Below are positions 17,838-27,427 of a stretch of DNA of 64,000 nt, piece after piece. Below the pieces are notes generated by a model. The model was not told where the DNA came from and made no database searches. It was given only the letters and a program-made list of their open reading frames with translations. The position numbers and the translations under genes were made by a program. The first letter of the stretch is position 1, and every line of letters starts with the position of its first letter. Origin of the DNA: an uncultured SAR116 cluster alpha proteobacterium (GTDB taxonomy: Bacteria > Pseudomonadota > Alphaproteobacteria > Puniceispirillales > Puniceispirillaceae). The DNA is taken from NCBI GenBank assembly GCA_902625725.1, contig CACOCY010000003.1, forward strand, positions 62,001 to 126,000. Direction: 5' to 3'.

Positions 17838-18656
17838 TTACCAAGTAGGAGCCTCATTTGGAAGCAGGTCAACAAAGGATTGACCGAACCACTTCTCTTG
17901 CAGAGAAGCTAATGTTCCATCATTTTTCATATCTACAATAATTTGATTTATTGCAGACCTGAAGGACTCGTCTTCCTTCCTAAACGCCATAGCCGTATAT
18001 TCAGCTTTCCACATATTTGAAGTAAATGGAATGACTGTAAAATCATCACTGGTTTGAGCAAACGCTAATAAACTAACTAATGTGGAAGCATAAGCATCTA
18101 ATCTACCTGAGCGCATTGCCGCATAAGCGACCTCATCTTTGTCATAGGTCTTGATATCACCATTATATGTAATCCCATGTTCTTTTGCCGCAAGATTAAG
18201 CTGATTAATTTGAGGTGTGCCTGCACCAGCAGAAACAGTCTTACCACCTAGCATGGATGGCGAAGTTATTCCTGAGTCTTTCATTACCAACAAACCTGAG
18301 CTTGCATCCATATATGGATATGAAAAATTAACACGCTTATATCTTTCTTCTGTAGCAGTCATACCGCCTAAAATTAGGTTAAAATCACCGTTGTATAGAG
18401 ATTGAATAACTGTTGACCAATTTGTGTCTTTAGGTGTTGGTTCAACACCACCAAGGCGCTTACCTATCTCAGACCCTACATCAATATCGTAACCAACAAG
18501 CTTATTATTTTCATCTAGAAATTCAAATGGCTTATAACCTGCCTCAAGACCGAATATAAGTTTACCACTCGATTTCACATCACTCAATGTATCTGCAGTA
18601 ACCATCTTGAATGGCAAAAGCAGAGCAATCATACCTACTAAAAAAATTCTCAACAT
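17838..18656 (-). CDS. Amino-acid ABC transporter substrate-binding protein (family 3)
   Basis: 272 aa. A hydrophobic signal peptide covers about residues 1-21 (MLRIFLVGMIALLLPFKMVTA). The mature start has the family 3 pattern SGKLIFGLEAGYKPFEFLDENN, followed by VGYDIDVGSEIGKRLG, the segment that shapes the ligand pocket in HisJ/GlnH proteins. It acts in the periplasm with the two permeases encoded downstream. The amidase gene ends 19 bases upstream on the same strand, so the order amidase, binding protein, permease, permease, peptidase may be one transcript. Confidence 0.88.
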   Translation of the reverse strand: MLRIFLVGMIALLLPFKMVTADTLSDVKSSGKLIFGLEAGYKPFEFLDENNKLVGYDIDVGSEIGKRLGGVEPTPKDTNWSTVIQSLYNGDFNLILGGMTATEERYKRVNFSYPYMDASSGLLVMKDSGITSPSMLGGKTVSAGAGTPQINQLNLAAKEHGITYNGDIKTYDKDEVAYAAMRSGRLDAYASTLVSLLAFAQTSDDFTVIPFTSNMWKAEYTAMAFRKEDESFRSAINQIIVDMKNDGTLASLQEKWFGQSFVDLLPNEAPTW

Positions 18657-18675
18657 ATTTTTCTCCTGTGTTGAT

Positions 18676-20157
18676 TTAAGTTAAAGTTAACGCATCCATA
18701 GCAGCCAACTTTTCCAAATTTGGGAATGGTGTAGACAAATCCTCAATTCCCAAAAATGCCTTTTCAATGGAATGCGCAGCATCAAGCAAAAACCCATCCC
18801 TGTTTTGTTTAGCTATAATTTGAATGCCAAATGGCATCCCATTCGTATCTAATCCACAATTAATCACAACAGATGGACACTGTGTTAACGTTATTCCCCA
18901 ACTGATAGATTCCCAATCCAAATAACCTTTATAAAATTTTTCGTCTATGATTGAGGGATATTCCAATTCATGCGCAAATGGTGTTACCGATGCAGCAGGT
19001 GTAATAAGAAGATCGAATGTTTCGAAAAATTCATTACTTTTTCGAACTATTTCACTATGATCCAAAAACGCTTGTGCGATACGTTCTGATGAGAGCTGTC
19101 TTGCGATTTCAAGTTCCTTTATTATCACCTCTCCGAGTTCATCACCAAAATCTTTTTCCATCAATCCAAAATCGCCAAGAAATCCGATACTTCTAAGCGT
19201 CATGAAAGTGATTTCGGCCTTGGACAAGTCCATATGTTCTCTTTTTATTTGATCAAAAAGATTATCGAGTAAACCTATTTTCGAATAAAAAATATCTTTG
19301 TAATTGTTAGACATTACTGCGAATCCAAGGTCATGAGATATCGCAACTTTTAATGTTTTGAGATCAATTTCTTTTGCTGGAAGAAAAAGTGTCTCTTCAG
19401 GCTGCTGAGAAAATGGATCTAAGGGGTGAGATTTGGCCATCCTTGCAAGAAGTAACTTGCAATCAGCTGCTGTTCTACCCATGGGACCTTCTACATCAAA
19501 AGGTGACCAAATATTTGATCTCCTATTTGTTGCTACAACCCCATTTGAAGGTCTCATCCCAGCAATACCGCAGAAACCAGCTGGAGTTCGCAATGATCCA
19601 GCAAAATCTGAGCCAGTGGCAAGCGGTACGATACCAGATGCCACTGCAGCAGCACCACCACCAGTAGATGCACCGGCGCTAAGTTTTGGGTTGAAAGGAT
19701 TGCCTGTACTGCCTTGTAATGGATTAGTAGTTGTAGCTCCAAATCCATGTTCTGGAACATTAGTTTTACCAAAAATTACAGCTGAGTAGCTTCGCAAACT
19801 ACTAACAACGTCATCATCTTCATTTGCAATATTGTCTTTAAAAAGTGGGGAACCATAGGAGGTTTTCAAACCTTTAACATCATTTAAATCTTTTATGCCG
19901 ATAGGTAAAGGAAGACTTTTTGGTCCAAGAATTTCTTTTCCAGTGCGACTATCTAATTCCTTACAGACGTCTATTGCTTCATCAAAATTTGTTTCAACGA
20001 CAGCATTTATAGAATGATTAATTTTTTCGTACCGCTTGATACAACTATGTAAAAGTTCCACACATCCAATATCTCCATTATTAATAAGGTTGAGCAACTC
20101 AGAAGCGGATTTTTCATTTAGCTCATTTGAAGGAGAGGAGGAAGTCATTTGAATCAT
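18676..20157 (-). CDS. Amidase signature family hydrolase
   Basis: 493 aa from the ATG at 20157 (the frame is open to 20259, but homology begins only with SASELLNLI, and no start has a clear ribosome site). The Ser-cisSer-Lys triad is complete: K89 in IGIKDLND, S164 in GASTGGG and nucleophile S188 in FAGSLRTP. The spacing of 24 between the serines is normal. Members hydrolyse carboxamides in the cytoplasm, including guanidinobutyramide, indoleacetamide and aliphatic amides. It diverges from the ureohydrolase gene and is upstream of an amino-acid importer, so an amide of a guanidino or amino acid is a reasonable but unproven substrate. Confidence 0.85.
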   Translation of the reverse strand: MIQMTSSSPSNELNEKSASELLNLINNGDIGCVELLHSCIKRYEKINHSINAVVETNFDEAIDVCKELDSRTGKEILGPKSLPLPIGIKDLNDVKGLKTSYGSPLFKDNIANEDDDVVSSLRSYSAVIFGKTNVPEHGFGATTTNPLQGSTGNPFNPKLSAGASTGGGAAAVASGIVPLATGSDFAGSLRTPAGFCGIAGMRPSNGVVATNRRSNIWSPFDVEGPMGRTAADCKLLLARMAKSHPLDPFSQQPEETLFLPAKEIDLKTLKVAISHDLGFAVMSNNYKDIFYSKIGLLDNLFDQIKREHMDLSKAEITFMTLRSIGFLGDFGLMEKDFGDELGEVIIKELEIARQLSSERIAQAFLDHSEIVRKSNEFFETFDLLITPAASVTPFAHELEYPSIIDEKFYKGYLDWESISWGITLTQCPSVVINCGLDTNGMPFGIQIIAKQNRDGFLLDAAHSIEKAFLGIEDLSTPFPNLEKLAAMDALTLT

Positions 20158-20319
20158 GATATTATGTTGACTGTTGACATTATAATCTATTCGACGGTAG
20201 CCTTTTTTTTTAAATGAGTCATGTGCTAATTTTAAATCAGCGTGATGCAAAAAAAACATCGATGTTGACCTTTGATCTGTATTATAAGTTGAAAGCTATT
20301 TTTTTGAAAGGAAGAATAA

Positions 20320-21552
20320 ATGTTGAGGGATGATATCAAGGAAGTTTTAAAATTTAAAAACCAAATTGAAAAGCGGTTTCATCACCCAAATTTAGATGAC
20401 CTTCAAGGATGGAAGTCTACAAAAGATGAGGGGAAAATCCCAAAAGATCGACTCGATGAGGAAAAAAAATGGGCCTTAAAGATGGGATTAACTGGTGCAG
20501 ACAGCATTGAGGATAAAAGTATCCCAACATTTTCCCGCGGAGAATTGCCACATTTCGCTGGCATAAATACCTTTTTGAAAGCACCATATGCAGAGAATGT
20601 AAATGATGTAAAAAACTACGACGCTACAATACTAGGAGCACCTTTTGACGGCGGAACCACTTATCGTCCAGGAACTAGATTTGGTCCGCAAGGAATAAGA
20701 AAAATTTCTGCATTGTATACCCCCTATAATTATGAAATGGCCGTTGATCTGCGTGAGCAAATGACATTATGTGACGCTGGTGACATATTTACCATCCCTG
20801 CAAACATAGAAAAGACTTTTGATCAAATTTCGCGGGCATGCTCTCACGTTTTTTCAAGTGGTTCACTTCCTATTATACTTGGAGGGGATCATTCCATCGG
20901 ATTTCCTACTGTTCGAGGTATTGCAGAATGCACATCAAAGAGGATTGGAATAATTCACTTTGACCGTCATGCTGATATACAAGAAAAAGACCTCGATGAG
21001 CGAATGCATACGACCCCATGGTTTCATGCAACAAATCTAGATAACGTTAAACCTGAAAACCTAGTACAAGTAGGAATTGGTGGCTGGCAGGTACCGAGAG
21101 AAGCAGTGGAAGTTGCAAGAGAGCGTAATACAAATATTTTAACGATGAGTGATGTTGAGAAATTGGGCATAGAAAAAACAATAGAAATAGCTCTTGAGCT
21201 TGCATGGAAAGATACAGATATGGTTTATATGTCATTTGACATTGACAGTATCGATTGTGGATTTGTTCCTGGCACAGGATGGCCCGAGCCCGGCGGATTT
21301 CTTCCACGAGAAGCATTGCAACTTGTCGCTGGTGTTGCAGCCGAGGGTATTTGCGGAATGGAATTAGTAGAGGTATCGCCACCGTATGACCAATCTGAAA
21401 TCACCGCTTTGATGGGTACTCGAGTTATAGTAGAGGTGCTTGGTGCTATGACAGTTTCTGGAAGCCTAGGGAAGCACCGCAAACATATTGATAAACCTGT
21501 GAAAATTCCTGCTGGTGATTTTGAAGGAAGCAGGTGGTCTAATAACGACTGA
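20320..21552 (+). CDS. Ureohydrolase family (agmatinase/guanidinobutyrase or guanidine hydrolase type)
   Basis: 410 aa, longer than typical agmatinases (about 310-320) through an N-terminal extension of roughly 80-95 residues. All three metal motifs are present: GGDHS (H191), FDRHADI (D215, H217, D219) and SFDIDSID (D307, D309). These hold a binuclear centre that hydrolyses guanidino groups to urea. The loop reads GTGWPEPGGF, with W321 where common agmatinases have Thr (GTGTPEPGG). The long form and this Trp raise the possibility of a small substrate such as free guanidine or 4-guanidinobutyrate. AAGGAAG before the ATG is a good ribosome site. A small unknown gene follows at 22 bp. Confidence 0.82.
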   Translation: MLRDDIKEVLKFKNQIEKRFHHPNLDDLQGWKSTKDEGKIPKDRLDEEKKWALKMGLTGADSIEDKSIPTFSRGELPHFAGINTFLKAPYAENVNDVKNYDATILGAPFDGGTTYRPGTRFGPQGIRKISALYTPYNYEMAVDLREQMTLCDAGDIFTIPANIEKTFDQISRACSHVFSSGSLPIILGGDHSIGFPTVRGIAECTSKRIGIIHFDRHADIQEKDLDERMHTTPWFHATNLDNVKPENLVQVGIGGWQVPREAVEVARERNTNILTMSDVEKLGIEKTIEIALELAWKDTDMVYMSFDIDSIDCGFVPGTGWPEPGGFLPREALQLVAGVAAEGICGMELVEVSPPYDQSEITALMGTRVIVEVLGAMTVSGSLGKHRKHIDKPVKIPAGDFEGSRWSNND

Positions 21553-21573
21553 GTTTAACAGAAAGAATCTCAA

Positions 21574-21978
21574 ATGTTAACAAATGTACATATGCATGAC
21601 GGTTTTTTACATTCTCACATTTCTGAGACTGACCTTAAAAAAGATATATTACTCTTATCCACTGAGTTTATTGACGGGTTTACGCAATCAAATGATAAAA
21701 TGGCCTTCTTAACGTTATCTGGCTTTCCAAACGAAATAGAATCTAAAACTGGAGGACCATCTTTAAAGCTTGTTAATACAAGGATTGAAACAAATTGGCA
21801 ATTAGGTACTGCGAGCCCTTCTTTTGGAAGACAAGAACTGACATATTTGCCTTATCCAAAAGAACTGGTGACGAATGTAACTAATATGATCTTCACGTAC
21901 GTCTCTCTTCACGAAAAACAAGAAGTAAACCTAATCAATTGGATTGCAGAAAAGCATTTTAAAGAAACAGAAAAATAA
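21574..21978 (+). CDS. Hypothetical protein with His-rich N-terminus, linked to the ureohydrolase gene
   Basis: 134 aa; I do not recognise the family. It has no signal peptide or membrane segment. The N-terminus carries four histidines in ten residues (VHMHDGFLHSH, His at 6, 8, 13, 15), which could bind a metal. It lies 22 bp after the ureohydrolase gene in the same direction, with an A/G-rich leader (agaaagaatctcaa), so the two are probably co-expressed. A role in metal delivery to the ureohydrolase is a guess from position and histidines only. Confidence 0.6.
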   Translation: MLTNVHMHDGFLHSHISETDLKKDILLLSTEFIDGFTQSNDKMAFLTLSGFPNEIESKTGGPSLKLVNTRIETNWQLGTASPSFGRQELTYLPYPKELVTNVTNMIFTYVSLHEKQEVNLINWIAEKHFKETEK

Positions 21979-22103
21979 TTTCTTAAGTAAAAGATATTTG
22001 TGAAACTTAACAATGTGTTTATTTCACTTGAAGCCTTTATCTGTATCAAAGTGAATATATCAAATGCCTTTTTTATGAGTTGTGCAATTCGAGGGTAAAT
22101 TAC

Positions 22104-22120
22104 CTATTTTAAAAAAATAG
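22104..22120. other. 7-3-7 AT inverted repeat in the TRAP promoter region
   Basis: CTATTTT and AAAATAG pair around AAA in the 259-bp gap between the 134-aa gene and dctP. Just before it is a second small dyad, GGTAAATTACC. Either could be an operator for the TRAP operon; given the base composition neither is strong. Confidence 0.25.
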
Positions 22121-22237
22121 AAAAAATTTTTCATGAAAATGAGATAATTTAGAAAAGTTGTTTTTGCCTAAGGAATTTAGTGCAGAAAATAAAAAAAAAT
22201 TATATAACCTCAAAAAATATTTTAACGGAGAAAAAAA

Positions 22238-23248
22238 TTGCTTAACAAAATTTACACTATCTTATTTAGCCTCGTGGCGTTAGTACTTAGTACCAGCTTG
22301 GTTGGAGCAAGCCAATGGAAATTTAATAACGGCTTACCTGAAGGACGCGGCGAATCCAAACAATTGGAAACATTTGCTGCCGAAGTTTCTGATTTAACGA
22401 GTGGAAGCCTAGAAATAGACGTATTTCACGGCGGTTCTTTAAACCTCAAAGATAACGACGTAGCGCGCTGGTTGCCTCAGGGTGCGGTTGAGATGGGCCT
22501 TGTATGGGCCAACTACCTTGGTCGTGATGTCCCTGCTCTAAATGCTGTCATGGTTCAAGGTTCCGTTGGAAGCTCTGAAGAATTGATAACCGCATTGCCA
22601 GAAATACAAGAAATTTATAAAGAAGTGCTTACTGAGCTTGACATAGTTCCAACGGGATTTATGGCGTTACCAATCTTGAAGGCATCCATCTTTTGTCGTG
22701 AAAAACCAGTTCGCACTTTAGCTGACCTAAAAACACGAAAACTACGCGTCTGGAGTAACGACCAAGTTGAAACTTTCACTAAATTAGGGGTTTCTGCTCA
22801 GATCGTCGGTCAAAATGATCTTTACGTAGCCTTACAAACCGGTGTTGTTGATTGCGCAGTCTATCCAGCTTTATTTGCGCACACTATTTCACTACAAGAG
22901 GTGACAAAATATGCATCTTACTTATACCCGGTAGCTGGAGTACCATATGTATTAGGGGCATCGAAAGACGCTTGGAACACACTTTCTGATGCTGAACAAA
23001 ATGCGATTACCACTGCCGCTAATAATGTATGGGCACGAACTAATGAATATTCACAGGCTGACCAAAAAGAAAGTGCCGCGAGGGAGAAACTTTCTGAACA
23101 AGGAATTGAGTTTTTAGCTGACTTCTCAGATGATGATAGAAACCAATTTCTTTCTGCTGCATCAGAAACCTGGAAGACAATGGCGGCTGATGCAGGCGGA
23201 AAAGCTCCAGAGTATCGTCAACGTATATTGGACGTTCTTGGACGTTAA
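22238..23248 (+). CDS. dctP: TRAP transporter substrate-binding protein (DctP)
   Basis: 336 aa periplasmic binding protein of a tripartite ATP-independent transporter. Residues 1-24 are a signal peptide ([18 protein letters not shown]). [25 protein letters not shown] is the region with the conserved Arg that binds the substrate carboxylate in most family members. The start is TTG at 22238: GGAG lies at 22227-22230, seven bases upstream, and no ATG is suitably placed. It is first in an operon with the small and large membrane subunits. Ligand unknown; C4-dicarboxylates and other organic acids are usual. Confidence 0.87.
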   Translation: MLNKIYTILFSLVALVLSTSLVGASQWKFNNGLPEGRGESKQLETFAAEVSDLTSGSLEIDVFHGGSLNLKDNDVARWLPQGAVEMGLVWANYLGRDVPALNAVMVQGSVGSSEELITALPEIQEIYKEVLTELDIVPTGFMALPILKASIFCREKPVRTLADLKTRKLRVWSNDQVETFTKLGVSAQIVGQNDLYVALQTGVVDCAVYPALFAHTISLQEVTKYASYLYPVAGVPYVLGASKDAWNTLSDAEQNAITTAANNVWARTNEYSQADQKESAAREKLSEQGIEFLADFSDDDRNQFLSAASETWKTMAADAGGKAPEYRQRILDVLGR

Positions 23249-23278
23249 GTAGAGCGTAACTATCAGTGGAGTAATAAC

Positions 23279-23803
23279 TTGGGAGAACAAACATTTCAAA
23301 ATAAACTCTTTGTAGTTTGCAAAAAAACTGAAATGTTTGTAACTCCAATCTTTTACGTAATGGCTATTTTGGCCTCTATAGCTAGCATCATGATAATCGC
23401 ACTTATAGGCACAAGCGTGACCATGCGATATCTGGCGTATGCACCATTTCGTTTTGCCGAAGAGTTGGTTGGGCTTTTGATGACAGCCTCCTTTTTTCTT
23501 GCTTTACCAATAATAACCTTAAAAGCAAAACATGTACGTGTTTTAATAGTTCTATCTTATCTGCCAGAGAGGCTCAAAATATGGGTGAACGCTCTTGCTT
23601 GCTTATTTGGATGTGGCTTCTGTTTCTGGTTTTTTTATTTGTGTGTTCCTTGGTTCCAATTTGCCTTCGACAGACAAATAAAAACAGAGGTAGGACGATT
23701 ATTAATGTACCCTTGGATGTTGGTTCTACCAATTTCAATGGCTCTAACCATCGTCGCATTTTTTATCAGAGGTATTTTGGGTAATACTGAGAAAATCAAA
23801 TGA
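23279..23803 (+). CDS. dctQ: TRAP transporter small permease (DctQ)
   Basis: 174 aa with four hydrophobic segments, the DctQ pattern (FRFAEELVGLLMTASFFLALP near residues 58-78). The TTG at 23279 is the likely start because TGGAG lies seven bases upstream; an ATG at 23333 would remove the N-terminal cytoplasmic tail. It ends in an ATGA overlap with dctM. Confidence 0.82.
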   Translation: MGEQTFQNKLFVVCKKTEMFVTPIFYVMAILASIASIMIIALIGTSVTMRYLAYAPFRFAEELVGLLMTASFFLALPIITLKAKHVRVLIVLSYLPERLKIWVNALACLFGCGFCFWFFYLCVPWFQFAFDRQIKTEVGRLLMYPWMLVLPISMALTIVAFFIRGILGNTEKIK

Positions 23804-25098
23804 CATCTTTTTGGGTAATTTTAACTGGTGGTTTATCACTACTGGCAGGGAGCGGCTTGGCTTTGGGAGCCTCTCTTGGTCTAACAGGCCTAATACTTCT
23901 CCATTTTGTTGCTGGTGGAATCACATTTGTTGCAGTGGATGCTGTCTGGAATGTTCTCAATTCCTTCACTTTGAGTGCTATTCCATTGTTCATAATTCTA
24001 GGAGAAATTATGCTCCGAAGTGAAGTCAGCAAAAAAATTTATGTTGCTTTATCTCCATTGTTCCAAAATATACCTGGAGGGCTTTTGCACACAAATATAG
24101 CGGTTTGTACACTGTTCGGAGCAGTGAGTGGTTCAAGTTTATCTACAGCAGCCGCAGTAGGCTCGGTCGCTTATCCAGAAATGACTGAAAGAGGATATGA
24201 CAAGAAAATGGTTGTGGGTTCACTTGCTGGTGGTGGAACACTCGGTCTTTTGATTCCACCTAGCCTGTCTCTTTTAATTTATGGGGCACTAACAGAAACA
24301 TCTATTGGACAGCTCTTTTTAGCTGGAATAATTCCGGGTATTCTTTTTGCCATCATGTTTATGATTTACATTTATTTTAAATGTATGCACCAACCTTTTC
24401 TTGCGCCTACTGAGAACTCAGCATTTAAGTTCACCGAAATCATTATTAATATTCTTAATATATGGCCATTTTTAATTGTAGTTTTTGCAATCATGGGAAG
24501 CATTACTTTTGGTATTGCAACGCCGACGGAGGCAGCTGGCGTTGGTGTGATAGCAACTATCATCCTAGGAAAGCTATGGGGTTCATTAACATTTAGAAAA
24601 CTAGTTGAAGCTATTTTCTCTGCAACATTACTTTATGCTTCAATAATGTTTGTTGTTATTGGCGCGACCATCCTTGCCCAAGCGGTCAGTTTACTCGGAA
24701 TTCCCCAATCTATATTAGAAACGGTGAGAGAAACAAACCTCGGTCCACTTGCAGTTTTAATTATTGTAATTCTAGTTTATCTAATTTTAGGTTGTTTTTT
24801 TGACGGACTTTCATTGATGATTATGACCCTCCCCATACTATTGCCTCTTATGATAGGACTAGGATATGACCCAATATGGCTTGGTGTTATCGTAACAATA
24901 ATGATTGAAATTGGGCAAGTAACACCACCAGTAGGTCTAAACTTATCCGTTCTTGTATCTGTTACCAAAGAGAAGGTATCTTTGGGAGAAACTGCCTTAG
25001 CTACAATGCCTTACTGGCTTATATTGCTTCTAGGTATTGGCATACTCACGCTCGCACCAGAACTTGCGTTATTTTTGCCTTCTAGTCTGATGCAGTGA
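23800..25098 (+). CDS. dctM: TRAP transporter large permease (DctM)
   Basis: 432 aa, about 12 membrane segments. Typical motifs include GAVSGSSLSTAAAVGSVAYPEM and LGLLIPPSLSLLIYG, which line the sodium/substrate path, and ITPTEAAGVGV-like FGIATPTEAAGVGV. It is translationally coupled to dctQ by a four-base overlap. It completes a sodium-driven importer with dctP and dctQ. It ends two bases from the end of the convergent M24 peptidase gene. Confidence 0.9.
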   Translation: MTSFWVILTGGLSLLAGSGLALGASLGLTGLILLHFVAGGITFVAVDAVWNVLNSFTLSAIPLFIILGEIMLRSEVSKKIYVALSPLFQNIPGGLLHTNIAVCTLFGAVSGSSLSTAAAVGSVAYPEMTERGYDKKMVVGSLAGGGTLGLLIPPSLSLLIYGALTETSIGQLFLAGIIPGILFAIMFMIYIYFKCMHQPFLAPTENSAFKFTEIIINILNIWPFLIVVFAIMGSITFGIATPTEAAGVGVIATIILGKLWGSLTFRKLVEAIFSATLLYASIMFVVIGATILAQAVSLLGIPQSILETVRETNLGPLAVLIIVILVYLILGCFFDGLSLMIMTLPILLPLMIGLGYDPIWLGVIVTIMIEIGQVTPPVGLNLSVLVSVTKEKVSLGETALATMPYWLILLLGIGILTLAPELALFLPSSLMQ

Positions 25099-25099
25099 T

Positions 25100-26341
25100 T
25101 TATCTTTTTATTGACTGAAGTTGTATTGGAAGTGAATTCATCATTTCGTATCCAGTATCACAAACAAGAAATTGATTCTCAATTATCATAGCCCCTAATC
25201 CATCTATATACCAAGGGCATTCAAATGCCATGACCATGCCAGGCTCTAATCTTGTTTCTGCATCTGCTGAGATAAATGGCCACTGCTCACTTCCTAAGCC
25301 ATTACCAAGCCCATGTCCAAAGTGTCCTCTCGTATAAGAGCTAAAACCGCGGTCTCTTATGGCTGATAGTGCAGCCCAATAAATATCCTTTAGTTGTTTT
25401 CCCGGATGCAACTGGCTACATCCTGCTTGGAACCCTGAAAGCAAGGCATCATATATTTCTAATTTTGTATTACTTGGTTCCCCAAATATAAAGGTGCGAG
25501 CTCCATCTGAACTATAGCCATCAACAAGGCATCCAACATCAACTTTTATTAAATCCCCCTCTTTCACTCTGGCATTTCCTCCCCACGGATTATCCCCAAC
25601 CGAAATATATTCCCATGATCCATTCAATGCGGCACTCTTAGAATGGCTGTAAATAGCTTCTTTCCAAATTATTGCCAATTCATCTCTTGAAATACCTTCT
25701 TCTATCGCATCTCTAATTGCAATCATTCCACTCTCTGCGATCTCAGAAGCTAGTTTAAGGTGCTCTATCTCTCTTTTATTTTTTACCATTTTGAGCCTCT
25801 CAATTGTATTATCCGCCTCTACCAATTCTATTTTTTTAAAAATAGTTCTCATTTCCGGATACTCGGATACAGATATAGCTGAAGCCTCATATCCAATTCG
25901 GGAATCAGCTAGACCATGCTCAAAAATTACATCACGTAAATGCTGATAACAGATTTTTGGCTCAAAAGTAGTGGGGCGGTTGAATTCTTCAGGCCTATTC
26001 TGATCACCTACAAAAGATGCAATTTGTTCTTTCGCACTTTTACTTTTATCCTCGAATATAAGTTTTGACGTCTCAACCCAAATAGGACTTTCTCTCACAT
26101 CTTTTATGTGACTAAAGGCCCGGAATTTTTCTGCAAATAAGTCGCTTACAATTGCAGTTTCAGCAATTCTATGGTCCCGCGGAATTAAAACAGCTACAGC
26201 GCCCGACCTTCGCCACATTGTTGCAACACCTGCATTTACCCCAGTTGCATAAAAAAAACTTTCAGGCGAAAGGAGTATTAATGCTTCCACTCCTATTTCC
26301 AACATTAGTTTCTCTGCTCTGTTTCTATCTAGATTTGCCAT
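25100..26341 (-). CDS. M24-family metallopeptidase (Xaa-Pro peptidase-like)
   Basis: 413 aa. An N-terminal creatinase-like domain (about residues 1-170) precedes the pita-bread catalytic domain. Metal ligands appear in order: Asp in VDVGCLVDGYSSDGARTF, His in GHFGHGLGNGLG, Glu in MAFECPW and Glu in MIIENQF. Family members include aminopeptidase P, prolidase, creatinase and ectoine hydrolase. The N-terminus (SPESFFYATGVNAGV) is not one I can tie to a given substrate. It is convergent with the TRAP operon and may act on the compound brought in, since such pairs are common in marine bacteria. Confidence 0.83.
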   Translation of the reverse strand: MANLDRNRAEKLMLEIGVEALILLSPESFFYATGVNAGVATMWRRSGAVAVLIPRDHRIAETAIVSDLFAEKFRAFSHIKDVRESPIWVETSKLIFEDKSKSAKEQIASFVGDQNRPEEFNRPTTFEPKICYQHLRDVIFEHGLADSRIGYEASAISVSEYPEMRTIFKKIELVEADNTIERLKMVKNKREIEHLKLASEIAESGMIAIRDAIEEGISRDELAIIWKEAIYSHSKSAALNGSWEYISVGDNPWGGNARVKEGDLIKVDVGCLVDGYSSDGARTFIFGEPSNTKLEIYDALLSGFQAGCSQLHPGKQLKDIYWAALSAIRDRGFSSYTRGHFGHGLGNGLGSEQWPFISADAETRLEPGMVMAFECPWYIDGLGAMIIENQFLVCDTGYEMMNSLPIQLQSIKR

Positions 26342-26393
26342 AAAAAAATAAAATTACCTCAGATTATTAGCCTAACCACAATTCTAATAAAGT

Positions 26394-27302
26394 TTAACTT
26401 AAATTAGATTTTTTGTTTTCAAATAAGAAAATGCCAGAGAAAATAATTAGCATTGCAGTTAGATGATAAATTCTAAAGGTCTCTTCTAAAATTAAAATAG
26501 CCATTAGGGCAGAAAAAATGGGGACTAAGTTTGCGTAAAGACCTGCTGAATTTGGACCAACTAAATCAACTCCCCTCATAAAAAAAATTTGAGATAAAAA
26601 TGAAGGAATAAGTGCAATATAGAAAACGATATACCATCCATTTTCTGTTGGAAATCTAAAACCACTTACCAAAGATTCTATCACAACCAAAGGAATAGAC
26701 ATTATTAATGCTGCTATTGAAAAGTAACCCATCATTGCCAATCCGGGAATCGGTGGTCTATTCTTTAATCCAAGAGAATAACCAGCATAGAATAAAATTG
26801 CTAGTAGGATAAACAAATCGCCAATATTAAAAGTTAAGAGAACTAAATTACCTATCGAACCTTGAGCAGCTACGATTATACACCCTAAAAAGGTCAAAAC
26901 TAAACCGGTAACCTGCAGCCTATTGACTACAGTGCCAAATAATAAGTAAGAACCGAGTAATATCATTGCAGGCATAATACTCTGAATAATTCCCAAATTA
27001 ATCGCACTTGTAAAATGAGCTGCTAAATAAAAAAATGCGTTAAATAAACTTAAACCACATCCACCCATCAAAAATACCCATTTTATTTTCTTGTTCATTA
27101 AAGGCCATAACGAAATCATAGCGCGCCCATTGATTGACCAAATCAAAACCGCAACAATTGCCCATCTCAAAAAAATAAGCATCATTGGGTTTACTTCTCC
27201 AACAGATAGTTTTCCTGCTATTGTATGGCTTCCCCAAGCTAATGTTGCCAGAACAAGCATTGCAGGAGCGCTAGAATAAATATAACGGTAAATCAATTTC
27301 AT
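26394..27302 (-). CDS. DMT-superfamily transporter (EamA type)
   Basis: About 302 aa from the ATG at 27302 (an in-frame ATG at 27320 is possible). Ten hydrophobic segments are arranged as two EamA repeats, with LATLAWGSHTIAGKL at the first helix and an internal similarity between halves. EamA proteins export amino acids or other small metabolites. The gene is 52 bp upstream of the M24 peptidase gene on the same strand and diverges from phoR. Confidence 0.83.
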   Translation of the reverse strand: MKLIYRYIYSSAPAMLVLATLAWGSHTIAGKLSVGEVNPMMLIFLRWAIVAVLIWSINGRAMISLWPLMNKKIKWVFLMGGCGLSLFNAFFYLAAHFTSAINLGIIQSIMPAMILLGSYLLFGTVVNRLQVTGLVLTFLGCIIVAAQGSIGNLVLLTFNIGDLFILLAILFYAGYSLGLKNRPPIPGLAMMGYFSIAALIMSIPLVVIESLVSGFRFPTENGWYIVFYIALIPSFLSQIFFMRGVDLVGPNSAGLYANLVPIFSALMAILILEETFRIYHLTAMLIIFSGIFLFENKKSNLS

Positions 27303-27427
27303 TGCATAAGGGTAAAACACTATTTAAAGAGAAGATAGTAGCATGTAACAAAATGCTGTTTACATCAGAATAATTCGGTTGGAGGTTATACTGATTTTAT
27401 AGAATACCGCGACCTAAAGGTAATGCT

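Noticed and set aside
22238-26341. TRAP transporter plus M24 peptidase read as an ectoine utilisation locus (with the racemase-like domain at 13231 as EutA)
   Set aside because: No eutB, eutC or doeB/eutE homolog is present, and the M24 N-terminus is unlike ectoine hydrolase as I know it. The racemase-like domain is fused to an aminotransferase instead.
27340-27375. PHO box upstream of phoR
   Set aside because: TGTAAC and TGTTTAC are present but 13 bp apart instead of 11, and the rest does not match; autoregulation is not supported from this.
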